From assembly GCA_036971715.1 (NCBI GenBank), contig JAVHJL010000011.1, forward strand, positions 1,612,001-1,676,000: a DNA stretch of 64,000 nucleotides. The letters run 5' to 3'. Positions within the stretch are counted from its first letter, which is position 1. Every line of letters starts with the position of its first letter. Shown piece after piece: positions 35,096-46,685 of this stretch. Position numbers and translations under genes: made by a program. Source of the stretch: Arthrobotrys musiformis. Lineage: Eukaryota > Ascomycota > Orbiliomycetes > Orbiliales > Orbiliaceae. The notes beneath the pieces are model-generated. The model was not told the origin of the DNA and searched no databases. It worked only from the letters and a program-made list of their open reading frames with translations.

Positions 35096-35645
35096 AACGG
35101 ATAAAACCAGTTAGTGACAAACTTGAAATATTGGGGCGAGCCCTCTCCCTTTTTTTGCTTTTTTTCCCACATGCTCACAAGCACAGGCCAGCCGCGTCTA
35201 TAGCACCCATGAGTCTAACGTTTGGATTGTGGTTACAAAGCTAAAACTCATGGAATCTTGCCCATCTACTATCTGCAAAAAATACCCTGGTATTATCTTG
35301 GAAAGTTTCGTCCTCCGCGCGAGAGTATATATCCTTAGGGAGTCACTATTTGTCCCATATAATCTTGTCACCAACATATCTACACATTGCATCACTGTAC
35401 TCTTATTTCGGTGACATGTGCATTGCCGCGCTATGCTCTAGTCTACAGGATTCCAAACTGGAATGAAGGCGAACCTTTGCCACAGTTTAGAGAGTCCTCC
35501 AATGTTCATATATACATCGACATCTACGGATAGCTTATTCGCCTGAGAAAATAGTTGCCCATAGTTGTGCTGTTTTATTAATATCTTCGTTCCAGCCCCT
35601 TCATTCAAGAAACCCAGCAACGACGATGTGGAAAACGTATCTAAT
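35096..35645. other. Convergent gap, Zn2Cys6 regulator/GMC oxidoreductase
   Basis: About 550 bases between two 3' ends. Small frames on both strands are not convincing. Nothing recognisable. Confidence 0.5.
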
Positions 35646-37648
35646 CTACTGCGTTCTCAAATCTTCCAGGACCATACTGGCTCCCTTCTCCGCAATTGCA
35701 TACACTGTCGCCTGCGGGTGGCAACTTATCTGAACTGGCATTATGGAGGCATCAATGCACCGTAGGTTCGTAGTGCCGTATACTTTGAGACGTTCGTCAA
35801 CAACGCCGTTTTTAATGCCATTGGAACCGCCCATTGCACAGGTCCCTGTTGGATGCCAATCCGAAATAGTATGGTGTTTCACATAGTCGAAAAAATCTTC
35901 GTCCCCATCACTATGGCTAGGAGGGGGGGGGAACACCCTTCTTTTAACAAATTGGCAGAGCGGTGGAGTCTTCGTAATTTTATGGCCGAACTTCAGGCCC
36001 TCCGCCATTACCACTTGATCCAACGCGCCAACCCCTTGGTAATATTTTGGGTCGATTACCGGCTTATCGTCAGAGGTGGTTCTGGGTTTTCCTGGTGGTT
36101 TCGGTGGTATATGCAAGCTCCCTGTCGAGAATGGGTACTGTAACATCTGCAGCATGGTACCATACTTCTTACCATCATCGAGGGCAAAGACCGGGTACCA
36201 ATTGCGGGCATCGAAGACAAATTCCATTTGCCCAAGCGGTTCCTTCGATGTTAGTTTTTTCAGTAGGTCTTGGTTCTGGAGGGTATTCGCTTCCGTCCCC
36301 CAGGAATCTCTCGCTTGAATCGCTAGCTGGGAGATTCTGTCTTCCTTCATGAACTGCGATAGGGGGAGGTATGTAAAACTGCAAGGGAGGATGGTTCGGA
36401 GCCCTGTCCGATGCTTTTCGTACTCCTCATCCGCTGCAGCAGCTAGCGCTTGGTTAGATCTGAGGTCGTCTGCATTTGGAGTAGAGGTGTCAATTTCGTA
36501 AACCATGGCCACCACTATATAGGTCAGTTGACATCTAAATATTGTAGGTACATCGCGCCGTGTGTGCTGTGTCTACTCACTCAATCTATCCTGTAAGTTT
36601 TCTCCAACGTTTTTATTCTCAATTTTAACATCGATACCGGCAGCTTTGAGGATATCTGGATTCCCTATGCCGCTAAGCTCAAGGATTAAAGGTGATTGGA
36701 CACTCCCGCACGATACCACTACTTCTTTTCTAGCAGAAGCAGTGTATTCAAAGCCAGCTGAGGCGAACCGAACCCCAGTTGCAGTCATCTGCCCATCTAC
36801 CGGCTCGAGTATCACTTCTCTTACAATTGAATCACAGATGACCTTAAGATTATCTCGTAATGCATAAGGCAGGTAATATTCATTCGCGGCGTAGCTTCTT
36901 TTCGTATCAGAGTTCACAGAGGTGAGGCCGGTCCATACCCCTACATTAGAACCATCGAATGTAGAACGGCGTTGAACGCCGAGGTTTTCCAGTGTTTCAT
37001 GCCAATGCCCATGATGAGCCCCGTGCTGTTTCGAATACGACGTTTGTATGAAGCCTGAAGCGCCGTGACTCTCGTGACGGTAGTCGAGTTTATGTTTCTC
37101 TTGGTCCAAGTCTGGACGGATAAACGTCTCCGCCTTTTTGAAGAAGGGGCTAATGAGATAGCAGTCCGTTTTAGCCATACAACCAGGAATATTAAATGAC
37201 GATGCCGGTCTACCAGATGTGGGCAACGTGTGCCTACGCCGATATGTACTTACAGCATACTTTCCCACCCCCAGCCCTTGTTCCCAAGCTCTTCCCACGA
37301 ATCATAATCCTGCTTGTTTCCCCTCATCCAAGTGAAGAAGTTAATAGCAGAACTGCCGCCTAAAACCTTACCTCTGGCCCACTCCAGCTTTCTATTCCCT
37401 AGTCCCTCCTGTACAGTGGTCTCGAATTCCCAGTCATATTTGGTATGAACCGCCTCTCCAAACCGGCCCGGGAGGTCTATTAACGGATCCCCGAGACCTG
37501 GAGAACCGGCTTCGATAACTCCCACGACAATACTAGGGTCCTCAGTAAGACGGGAAGCAACAACCAATCCCGCAGTACCTCCACCGACTATAATATAATC
37601 GAACGGGCAGGCTGCAAATTCGGAGGGCAGTATCTTTGGAATACTCAT
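35646..37648 (-). CDS. GMC-family FAD oxidoreductase
   Basis: Flavin-dependent alcohol or sugar oxidase/dehydrogenase of the glucose-methanol-choline family; substrate unknown. Exons 37648..37254, 37149..36581, 36514..35646 give 610 residues. FAD-binding start DYIIVGGGTAGLVVASRL (Gly 22, 23, 24, 27), GMC signature 1 around ARGKVLGGSSAINFFTWMRG, signature 2 GSVQSPLILELSGIGNP. The C-terminal active-site pair is His542 (DWHPTGTCAMG) and His587 (ISCHPQATVYAIAE); a His in the second place suits oxidases as well as dehydrogenases. No signal peptide at the N terminus, so probably intracellular. The ending lacks a clear SKL-type peroxisomal signal. Confidence 0.9.
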
Positions 37649-38550
37649 TTCGGAGTAATGAAGTAGAGAAATTTTTAAAAATACGATTTCTGAAGTGTTA
37701 GTATACTTGAATAGCAGATAGAGTAAATGATTTTTAGGCCGAGAATATCTTGATAATATCCAGGCAGTGATCGGTTTTAAGATCCTCTAGCGGGATACTA
37801 GTGAAGAAATGAGGCACACAGACGACGTCCTCACGCACTACGCCCTTTTGTACCGGCCGAGATTGAAAGTGGAGTAACCTCAGTACCTATGCTCGATCAA
37901 GCCAAAGTAGAAGAAGATTGTCTCACAGGAATAGGGCTAGGTACTCCCATAGTACGACAAGCTGAGAGGTAAGGGTGGCTTCGTGCTTACATCTGTACGC
38001 TCTCGTCTCGCCGATGTTATGATCCGTGTCAGGAGGCCGCCTGTCCGAAGTAGTCTAGGGGACGCTCACTTCTGCACCTGATAATGCGTACGTCTTCGAG
38101 CGCCTAGGACCGAGGATGCATACATGGATTATTGTACATGTATAGTATTTCCGTTTGACAGATTCTCTCGGAGGTTTCTCAAGTACGCACTTTTGGTACC
38201 CCGTATACTAATATCGATTAAGGTCTTGCTGATTAGTAGTCTTGGCTCTAAGTTAGCTAAAATGCTATTTGTATAAGTAAGTAGGTATATACAAGTACTT
38301 AAGTAAATACTTACTTACTTAGGCATACATACATGTCAGTTCCTATGGCCTTTCAACGCATTTTATAATATTAGCCAAGCCTGAGGCCAACAAACGCGAG
38401 CGACAGAAAACATGGCCCACATTGGTGTCGCAGCACCCACGTTTGCTAGAAGGAGAACAACATCCCCAGCTCTCCAAGTTGCCTCATCATCAACCTGCAG
38501 AACTTAGCAACCCTCCAGCACCTGCCTCTAAGGCCAGAGCAGTTCCCAAG
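37649..38550. other. Divergent gap, GMC oxidoreductase/POL1
   Basis: About 900 bases. A motif cluster of GTAAGTAGGTA and ACTTACTTACTTAGG units lies at about 38274-38326. An ATG at 38412 opens a 31-codon upstream frame ending at 38507, ahead of the POL1 start. Confidence 0.5.
38274..38326. repeat. AAGTAAGTAGGTA/ACTTACTTAGG motif cluster
   Basis: Overlapping units of the same dispersed family, about 225-280 bases upstream of the POL1 start. Confidence 0.65.
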
Positions 38551-41500
38551 ATGTCGGCCAAGGCAAACCAACGAGCAAAGCTTGAAGAGCTTAGAAAACT
38601 GCGAGGATCCAAAAAAACAAGACTCAGCTCATACAAAACCCAGGATGAACAACGATTGTTCGACGAACTCGATGAAAATGAATATCGAAAGGTACAGCGC
38701 TCGAGGTTAGACCAAGACGACTTCGTTGTGGATGACAATGGAGAGGGGTATGTCGAAAACGGGACGGATGAGTGGGAAATGGGGCGTGACAGAGACGATT
38801 ATCGCACGAGTTCTGACGAGAATGATAATCCACTCCGTGCTTCGGCAAAGGGTTCGAATCCGCCCCCCTATACTCAGCGTATAAAGCTAAGGCTTACCAG
38901 GACCTATAGGTAAACGAAAACGTGAAGCCGAGAACGTTGCCCGCAAAGACCAAGATGGAAGCATCAACAAGTACTTCACATCGATGGCGGCGCAGGCAGC
39001 TACTAAGCATAAGGTAACACAGGACCATCAAAGCCAAACCATTTCCCCTCTAACTAACTATCATCAGACAGAATCAACCGTCGAAGACAAGGAATTCTTA
39101 AGCGGACTTCTAGGCCAGATGGATGAGTCTCGGGACTCTTTCCGGACGGCCAAAAAGCTAAAGGCCCAGCAACAAGAACCAGCTCATAGGCGTCAGAGAG
39201 TACTATCACCGTCTAGAAATGGTATACGGCCGCGAACGGGCCTAGAAAATAATACATTGGCGACAAATCACAAGGACGTGGTTCCCAGCTCGCCCCCTAG
39301 GCACGAATTTATTGAGGACGACAACGTCGGCGGTAGTGATACTCGAACTTTTGGTGATTCCACAAACCAGCAAGCCGCTACCACCACACGCAGCGCACCC
39401 TCCACTTCTCACAAATTGATAAAAACAGAACCTGTCGAACCAGAGGCTTACATATACGACGACGACGGTTGCGGCGATGAGTTGGCCGTGAGGCCGATCC
39501 TCACCTTCAGCAAAAGTAAAGACGTCCCTATAAATCTAAGCTCAGTCCGTCCCGACCTTTCAGCTACAAAAATTACAGTCGCCAGTGAAGGGGTTGATGC
39601 TAGTCAGTGGCAGGCTGTTGACGCGAAGCTATCCCACAATCATATTGCAGACCAACCAATTCTTGGAAAGGTCGCCTCCAAGGACGTACTAAATGTGGAT
39701 GGATCCGTACGGTTTTTCTGGATGGATTATACCGAGATAGGTGGCTGCCTGTGTCTGTTTGGAAAAGTACGTCAAAACATGGAGTCGTGGTAAAAGATAC
39801 ATCCTACTAAGACGGTGATATTTTGCAGGTTCAAATTAAAGGAACAGACAAATACGCTAGTGCTTTCGTCAAAGTTAACGGGATCATGCGTAAACTTTAC
39901 TTTTTACCCAGAGTCACAAAAAAAAGCACTGGTGAGGAGGTTGAAATGTCTGATGTTTATTCAGAGGTCGACGAACTTTTCACCAGGTTAAAGATCAGCC
40001 AAGGAAGTGATTGGAAAGCCAAGCCATGTTCGAGAAAGTATGCATTCGAGCTGAATGATATCCCGAAAGAATCAGATTACCTCAAAGTCCTCTACCCTTA
40101 TGACAGTAAGGCAACCCTTTCCTTATAAAAAGATAGTGTAGCTAAGTGTTTGATTCAATTTATCAGGACCTCAAGTGCCCCCAGGAACGATTGGAGAAAC
40201 TTTCTCTCATGTTTTTGGCACAGGGACATCCATTTTCGAGCAATTTGTGCTTGCCAGAAATATAATGGGGCCCTGCTGGCTACTCATCGAGGAGCCAATA
40301 TTTACGGGCATCGAAAATGTATAAGGTTATCATACTAGAGATAGTGGTCTTCCGAGCTAACATTCGTCTAGGCTTCCTGGTGCAAAGTCGAACTCCAGGT
40401 CTCTTCCCCTACTGTGATAACTTGTGCGGGAGATTCGGAAAACGATATAGCCCCCCCCCTGAAACTGATGAGCCTAGCTTTGCGGACTAAAATCGGAAAA
40501 CATGATAATAAGCCAGAAATCATATCAATAACCGGGCGAGTCTACGACAACGTCGCGCTTGAAGAAACGCGACCAGCAGAAGACCTACCCTGGTCTTGTT
40601 TCACAATATGTCGCCCAGTTGGGCCTAGTTTCCCAGTCGGATTCCAGTCCGCGATAGATGGTCAGCGAACTGTTATAAAAACAGAGAAAACGGAGGCCGG
40701 TCTGCTTTCGTTATTTTTAGGTGGGTAACGCCTTGACTTACACTAACAAACCCTACTACGTCGAAACTAACGATTGAATAGCCAAGCTACAAAGCACGGA
40801 CCCAGACATATTAATCGGACACGACCTCGAGGAAAGCATATACGGAACCCTGATTCATAGACTAAAGGAGTGCAAGGTATTGAATTGGCATCGAATCGGA
40901 AGGATAAGGCGCAACCAGTGGTTAAATAATCTTGGGCGTGGAGGTTATTTTGCAGAGAAGCAAATTGTTTCTGGTCGCTTGATGTGCGACCTATCCAACG
41001 ACTTGGGGAAGGTAGAGTCATTTCTTGCCAACGGATGATAATCTCAGTTCTCACATAGCCACAGTCCTTGATGAATAGGTGCCAATCGTGGAGCTTGACC
41101 GAAATATGCGACGTAATCTTAGGCCAGCGCAGACCTGAGCTAGACAACGAAACATCCTTGCAAACGTACGCGACCTCAGGGCACGGGTTCCTAGACTACC
41201 TCGGGCATGCAAGGGCGGATACCTATATGATTGCCGCCGTGGCTCTCCGCATCCAGATCATCCCGCTCGCAAAGCAGTTAACAAACTTGGCTGGAAACTC
41301 TTTGGCGCGGACCCTGAGTGGCACCAGAGCAGAGAGAAACGAATACATCTTGTTGCATGAATTTACAAAAAATAAGTTCATATGTCCCGATAAGTCTTAC
41401 GACAGAAGGGTCTCCCAAAAGACAGGCGACGAAGATGGTGCTGATGAAGAAGAAGACACTCGCCCGGATGGGAAGAAGAAGGACAAATTTAAAGGGGGTT

Positions 41501-43702
41501 TGGTTTTAGAACCTGAGCGTGGCCTATATGATAAATTTGTGCTTGTTATGGATTTCAACAGCTTATATCCCAGTATCATCCAAGAATTCAACATCTGTTT
41601 CACGACAGTTGACAGAGCAGACCTTGTAAGCATGCCTCTACCTCGCACTTCAACTACATTCATCTAACCGAGATACCTTAATAGCCTGAAGATCAGGTCC
41701 CAGAAATTCCTTCGGAACAAGCACAAGGAATCCTCCCCAAACTCATTTCGACACTTGTCCAGAGGCGACGGCAAGTCAAAGGGTTGATGAAGGACAAGAG
41801 AGCAACACCCGCACAAGTGGCACAATGGGACATCAAACAACAGGCCCTCAAACTGACAGCAAACTCGATGTATGGCTGTCTCGGATACGTTAGATCTCGC
41901 TTTTATGCCCGTCCTTTAGCAATGCTCACCACGTTCCAAGGCCGGGAAATTCTCCGGTCCACGAAAGAACTCGCGGAATCGTCCCAACTACGTGTCATCT
42001 ACGGTGACACAGATTCAGTCATGATAAACACAAACGTCGACATCTATGCCGACGCTATCAAAATTGGGAACGATTTTAAAAAGGCCGTGAATGACAGGTA
42101 TCGGCTCCTGGAAATCGACATTGATAATGTCTTCCAAAGGCTCCTACTGCACTCAAAAAAGAAATACGCGGCATTGAATTTTTCCGCAGATGGGAAAACC
42201 GTTGTGGAAGTCAAGGGTCTCGATATGAAAAGAAGGGAATACTGTCAGGTTTCAAAAGATGTTTCAAGGTTAGCCCGTCCCCTAACGCCACCGCTCCATA
42301 CGCTAGATCAAATTTCTTACGATAATTTGGTAATCCTTAGTTGCATCCTAAAAGAAATTCTTTCCGGTGATGATCCCGATGCTGTTATCGAAAGGGTCCA
42401 CGATTACCTTCGAGGAATAGCAAAGGACATGCGAGAAAACAGAATACCTTTCAGTCGATATACAATTTATACGGTATGATATAACGACGGCATTCACTTT
42501 CCTCCCTAAACTCCAGTGTTGGTTTTCTCGTTGAGAATAGTGCACCATTATTAACACGTCCTCCAGAAACTGTCTAAAGACCCGGAGCAGTATCCTGGGG
42601 GTAAGACAATGCCACAAGTTCAGGTCGCTCTTAGACGGAGATCAAAAGGTGATGTTGTCAAAGCAAACGATGTCATTGCTTACATCATAACCGGCGATGG
42701 GGGCAACACCTTGGGCCCAGCCGAGAGGGCCTTCAGCCCTCAGGAATTGAAATCAGACCCGACATTAAAGCCAGGTCTGTTGGCCCAACCCTCGATATTA
42801 TTGTTAAGACCCCCAGGCTAACATTGTACCTTGCAACTAAAGACGCAGAATGGTATCTACTCAAGCAAATATTCCCCCCGGTCGAGAGGCTTTGCGGACC
42901 AATTGATGGAACGGACGCCATCAGACTAGCCGAATGCCTAGGTAAGCGTTAAGTTCTCGTAGCATCTAGCGTCTAGAATAGCTAACTCTCTCTAAAAGGG
43001 TTGGACACAAGAAAATACCAAATTACATCCACCAACACTCAAACTGAAAACGAAATCCACCCGCTAGAATCCACCCTAACCGACGAAGAGAGGTTCAGGG
43101 ATACAAAACCTCTAGTTCTCACATGCCTTGTTTGTCGGGTTCCCTTGAATTTCGGCGGTCTAGATTCAGACTCAGCAATTTGTTCTCCCGACGGCCTAAA
43201 ATGCCCTAGCATAGGATGCGGTAGTATGTTCACCACTCCCGTTCTAATTGCCCAAGTTGAATCAAACATTCGAGAATGGACCTCACAATACTACGAATCA
43301 TGGCTGTCCTGTGAGGACAGTTCTTGTGGCAACAAGACAAGACAAGTCAGCGTATATGGAAAGAGGTGCCTTGGGCTCCAGGGGCTCGGTATTGGTTGTG
43401 TGGGCCCGATAAACTACGAATACTCCGACAAAATGCTCTACAATCAGCTTCTTTATTGCAGTACCTTATTTGACATAGAAAGGGCGAAGCTGAAAGCTGC
43501 CACCGAAAATAGAGGTAAGAACCGCGCAGACATTTCATCAGCAAGAATGACCCCCTAAGCTAATTGCATAGTAGAATCCATTACAATTCTAGCAGAGAGA
43601 TACCGTACAAACTTTAGCATGATTTCCCGTGTTATCTCGCTATACCAAAGGAAGTGTGGGAGGAGCTGGGTACAGATGGACAGCATTTTCTCGTCTATAT
43701 GA
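38551..43702 (+). CDS. POL1: DNA polymerase alpha catalytic subunit
   Basis: Extends the RNA primers made by primase at replication starts and Okazaki fragments. Thirteen exons: 38551..38851, 38910..39766, 39829..40105, 40167..40318, 40372..40720, 40782..41011, 41065..41625, 41685..42268, 42341..42473, 42567..42774, 42843..42941, 42999..43514, 43593..43702, total 1458 residues. The N terminus has SRLDQDDFVVDDNGEGY, shared with fungal Pol1. Polymerase motif A is DFNSLYPSI (885-893), motif B KLTANSMYGCLGY (from K965), motif C YGDTDSVM (Asp 1017, 1019). Exonuclease-region acids are not evident, as expected for alpha. The C-terminal Cys-rich zone (CLVCRVPLNF, CPSIGCG, CEDSSCG) binds zinc and an Fe-S cluster in relatives. 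The final short exon restores YQRKCGRSWVQMDSIFS. No in-frame ATG lies between 38422 and 38551. Confidence 0.96.
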
Positions 43703-44083
43703 GATATTCCCTTGTCATTGAACCATTGAACATGATGTAAATAAAGCAGAAAGAAGTCCACACTGATAGGGTTTAATGTGATCACGCAATCTTGTCGTTA
43801 TACACTTGTAGGCCGCAAGTCGCCATCGAATTTGGGGACAAAGAGCAAGAAAGCAGGCCCGCACATAACCGTAACCCTCACCCCCGGACTCTCTTACCAA
43901 TTACCAACTACCTACACAGAAGAGATTCATGTTCGCCGGATTCTATCTATAGTCATAATAGTATGATGAGGCGGTACCTAAAACGCCTCTAGCTCCATTA
44001 GGGTTACTTCGGTGTGCTATTTACAAAAGCGGGCTCCCAAAGTAAGAAGGGGAAAAACATAAGAAAAAGTTTCCAGCGACAAC
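43703..44083. other. Convergent gap, POL1/RPL7
   Basis: About 380 bases between two 3' ends; no feature recognised. Confidence 0.5.
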
Positions 44084-45785
44084 CTAGTTCATCTGCCTGA
44101 TCAATTGGTTGATGTACGACTCCCGGTCTCCTGTGTCGCCGCCCTCAATGTAGTGTTTGAACTTGCGGGTACGGAACCCCCCAGTTGGGTTGCTAAGCTT
44201 GAAGGGCCAGAGGAAATTGCTAGCCTGTTTGAAGTTAGGGCCAACCGTATAAATTTCGTGGATGAGATCTTCGATAGAGAGGATTCCGTATTGCCCAAGG
44301 GCGGACTCAATGAGCGCATTGTCCGTCAACGGGATTCGTTGCTTGTTGATTTTACCATAGCCTCTCTTGTAAACCAGCTCACGAACACTTTTCAAGTTAG
44401 GTTCGCCGTAGGCGATATAAGGCTCGACAATGCGGAGCATCTCAGAAGTTGCTTTCGTGAGCTTGATAAAAACCTGTAGGCCTTATTAGCTTAGAGGGAT
44501 GGTGTAGTAGAAAAATTATCACAACACTTACCGCATTGTTGATTTGGAGAAGACGGAGGAGTTGGAGAATTTTTCGAGGCTTTGGAGCAATCTTGTTGAT
44601 ACTGTCTGGTGCATTAGTAAGGATTCGCATCTGAAAGGGAGAATTCACATTTACCCCTTGATACGGATCACAAAGGCAAGCTTCGGTTGGGCAGGAACAT
44701 AAAAGCTGGAATCCTGCTTGGCGGAGCGGGCAAGGCGGATCTTCTCTCGCTCTGCATCACGGTATTCCTTGACATGTGCCTCGGCGCGCTTGAAGATTGT
44801 CTCTCTCTTCGCTTTAGATGCCTAATTTGTGTTTGGTTAAGGCTTTAGCTTCAGCACACTCCAGAAAGCGTACATCCAAAATAAGAAAAATATATTCTGT
44901 GCTTTTCAGTCCCGAAAGATGGTTGATTAAGCAGCATCATCGTTTAAACGCGAGTCCAAACTTGCTACAAAAATTGATGTGGTTGTCATCAATATAGCAT
45001 ATCGTCGGTTCCTTCGAATCGACCGTTTCATGCAGGAATATTATCAAGTCCACTTACAACTTTGCGCTGCTTGAGGGCGGAGAGTCGTTCTTCGGTCTGC
45101 TTTTCAGCTGACTTCCTTTTCTTGAGAAGTGTCTCGGGGACGAGGATTTGCTCTGATGTCGGAACGGTCCTATTTAACCACAGACACCAGTAAAGATGTT
45201 GATTAGACAAGCTGTAAAAGAGGAGAAACCATCGTACGGTGCGATTTAGATGAAGACTATAGCGGGGATCCAAACAGTATCAAGTCCCGCTATTCATGCT
45301 CCATTTGTTGCTAGCCGGTTCTCACTATCAAATTTGATCGCACAGAAGCAGGAAACCTAAGTTTTTATGACTTCTCGGCGACAGTCCCTCGAGAAGCTAT
45401 TATCCATTCTAAACTGGTAGCCCCCAAGATATGTGCATAGTTGATTACCACATCCCACAGTTCAAGCTAAGGGAGAAGGTGATAACACAAAACTGCGTCT
45501 ATCAACCGCACCCCTGTTGAATATTTGAGCAGAATGGTATCAAGTCTAATTTAAGGACAGTAGGCCTATAAAGCCTATATATCCCAAATCCTCGCCTCGG
45601 CTAGAACGCAGCTTTAAGCATCAATAAAGAATGATGTTGAGGCTCGCAGCTCCACCTACAGGCGAGACATTGGAGAGCCGCGGAGACTCTAAACCAACAG
45701 TCCGGTAGACGAGACAAAAAAAACTGGAATTCAAGGCGTGTCCCGTGTAGAAGGGGGAGGGTTGTATTGTTTAAACATACGGCAT
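44084..45785 (-). CDS. RPL7: Cytosolic 60S ribosomal protein L7 (uL30)
   Basis: Large-subunit ribosomal protein. Exons 45785..45781, 45169..45058, 44821..44655, 44601..44532, 44473..44084 give 247 residues, matching the family. The protein reads MPTVPTSEQILVPETLLKKR, then AKRETIFKRAEAHVKEYRDA, FYVPAQPKLAFVIRIKG, INKIAPKPRKILQLLRLLQI, PYIAYGEPNLKSVRELVYKR and QASNFLWPFKLSNPTGGF. The first exon is only ATGCC, then donor GTATGT and a 611-base intron; this is the one upstream ATG I found that gives the right phase and a strong donor, but it is inferred. Intron 2 (45057..44822) contains a box C/D snoRNA candidate. Confidence 0.93.
44903..44997 (-). ncRNA. snR39-like: Box C/D snoRNA in RPL7 intron 2 (snR39/snR59/snR39b-like)
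   Basis: On the minus strand a C-box-like TTGATGA (44992..44986) is followed 80 bases later by a D box CTGA (44909..44906). Immediately upstream of the D box is ACCATCTTTCGGG, a 13-base complement of the conserved 25S rRNA stretch CCCGAAAGATGGT. The D-box-plus-five rule picks the G of CCCG. In yeast the neighbouring Gm805 and Am807 are guided by snR39b and by snR39/snR59, and the last two sit in introns of the two RPL7 genes, as I recall. A C'-like CGATGATG lies in the middle. The C box deviates from RTGATGA at its first base and the terminal stem is weak (TGCT with AGCA). Confidence 0.8.
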
Positions 45786-46685
45786 TGTGAAGGATTTGTC
45801 GATGCTTTCGATAGATCGGTTCGGTGGTTGAAGTTGTCGTGGATGAGTTGATCGATGGACTGGGAGCTTGAAATTTAATGCTGCACATCCACCATTTTAC
45901 AAAAAAAAAGTAGTTTGGAAAGAAATTAAATGTGCGCAGGGATTCGTTCTGGAAAATCGTCCAAAACAGGACAAGCAGTCACTTTCAGGCCAGAGAATTA
46001 CAACATGACAACACAATGCATATTGGCATCACAACACAAAAAGAACCTCGAGACTTATATATATATGGGTCTCGTAAACCTGGACTTGAGGGCTCCTCGC
46101 AAACCAGATCAATAGTCGAAGACTGCGCAAGCACGCAGCACTTAAAACCGACCTGTTGCTTTAGTGATTCGAGGCTATCGCTTTAGGTAGTATTCTTAGC
46201 TCGAACATCTACCACCACTCCCGCAGTTTAGTTACGAGACTGTACCATTTCGACCTCTAAAAGAGTTACGAAAAAAACAACACCTTGTTGCCTGGTTTCT
46301 CATGGAGGATTTTCCTTCGTGGGAGATTAAAGTTCATCCCTCCTCTCTCAACGGCCGAGCACTCCCAAGTAGGCGTGAAGCGGCAACAATAGGGTGGCCC
46401 CCCAGGCCAGCCTCAAAAAACCATAGGCATACTATGATAAAAGCGATGTTTCCTTAACCTTTGACTCCCCATAGTTACGGAATTAGGAGCGGCTTCGAAA
46501 CTAGAAAGCATGTGCTCGGGATCGGGAGGACGTGTTCCATTTCGCCTAAATACAACTCTGAACACATTTTAATACCAAGATTTAAGGTGTATATGAACTG
46601 AGTGGTACTTTTAATGTGTTTTATAAAGACAAAAAGCAGGAACGGGTGCACCTAGCAAAGCCCCGATCCGAAGGCCCAAGATGTA
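45786..46685. other. Intergenic, RPL7 promoter and kynureninase 3' side
   Basis: About 900 bases. An A-rich stretch at about 45899-45930 is upstream of RPL7. A small frame at 45930-46186 is not convincing. No RNA gene recognised. Confidence 0.5.

Noticed and set aside
38848..38860. Sequence GGTTCGAATCC, identical to a tRNA B box
   Set aside because: No A box, acceptor stem or terminator around it; it lies at the donor of POL1 intron 1.
45170..45780. Second snoRNA in RPL7 intron 1
   Set aside because: No RTGATGA box with a CTGA at a suitable distance was found on the coding strand.
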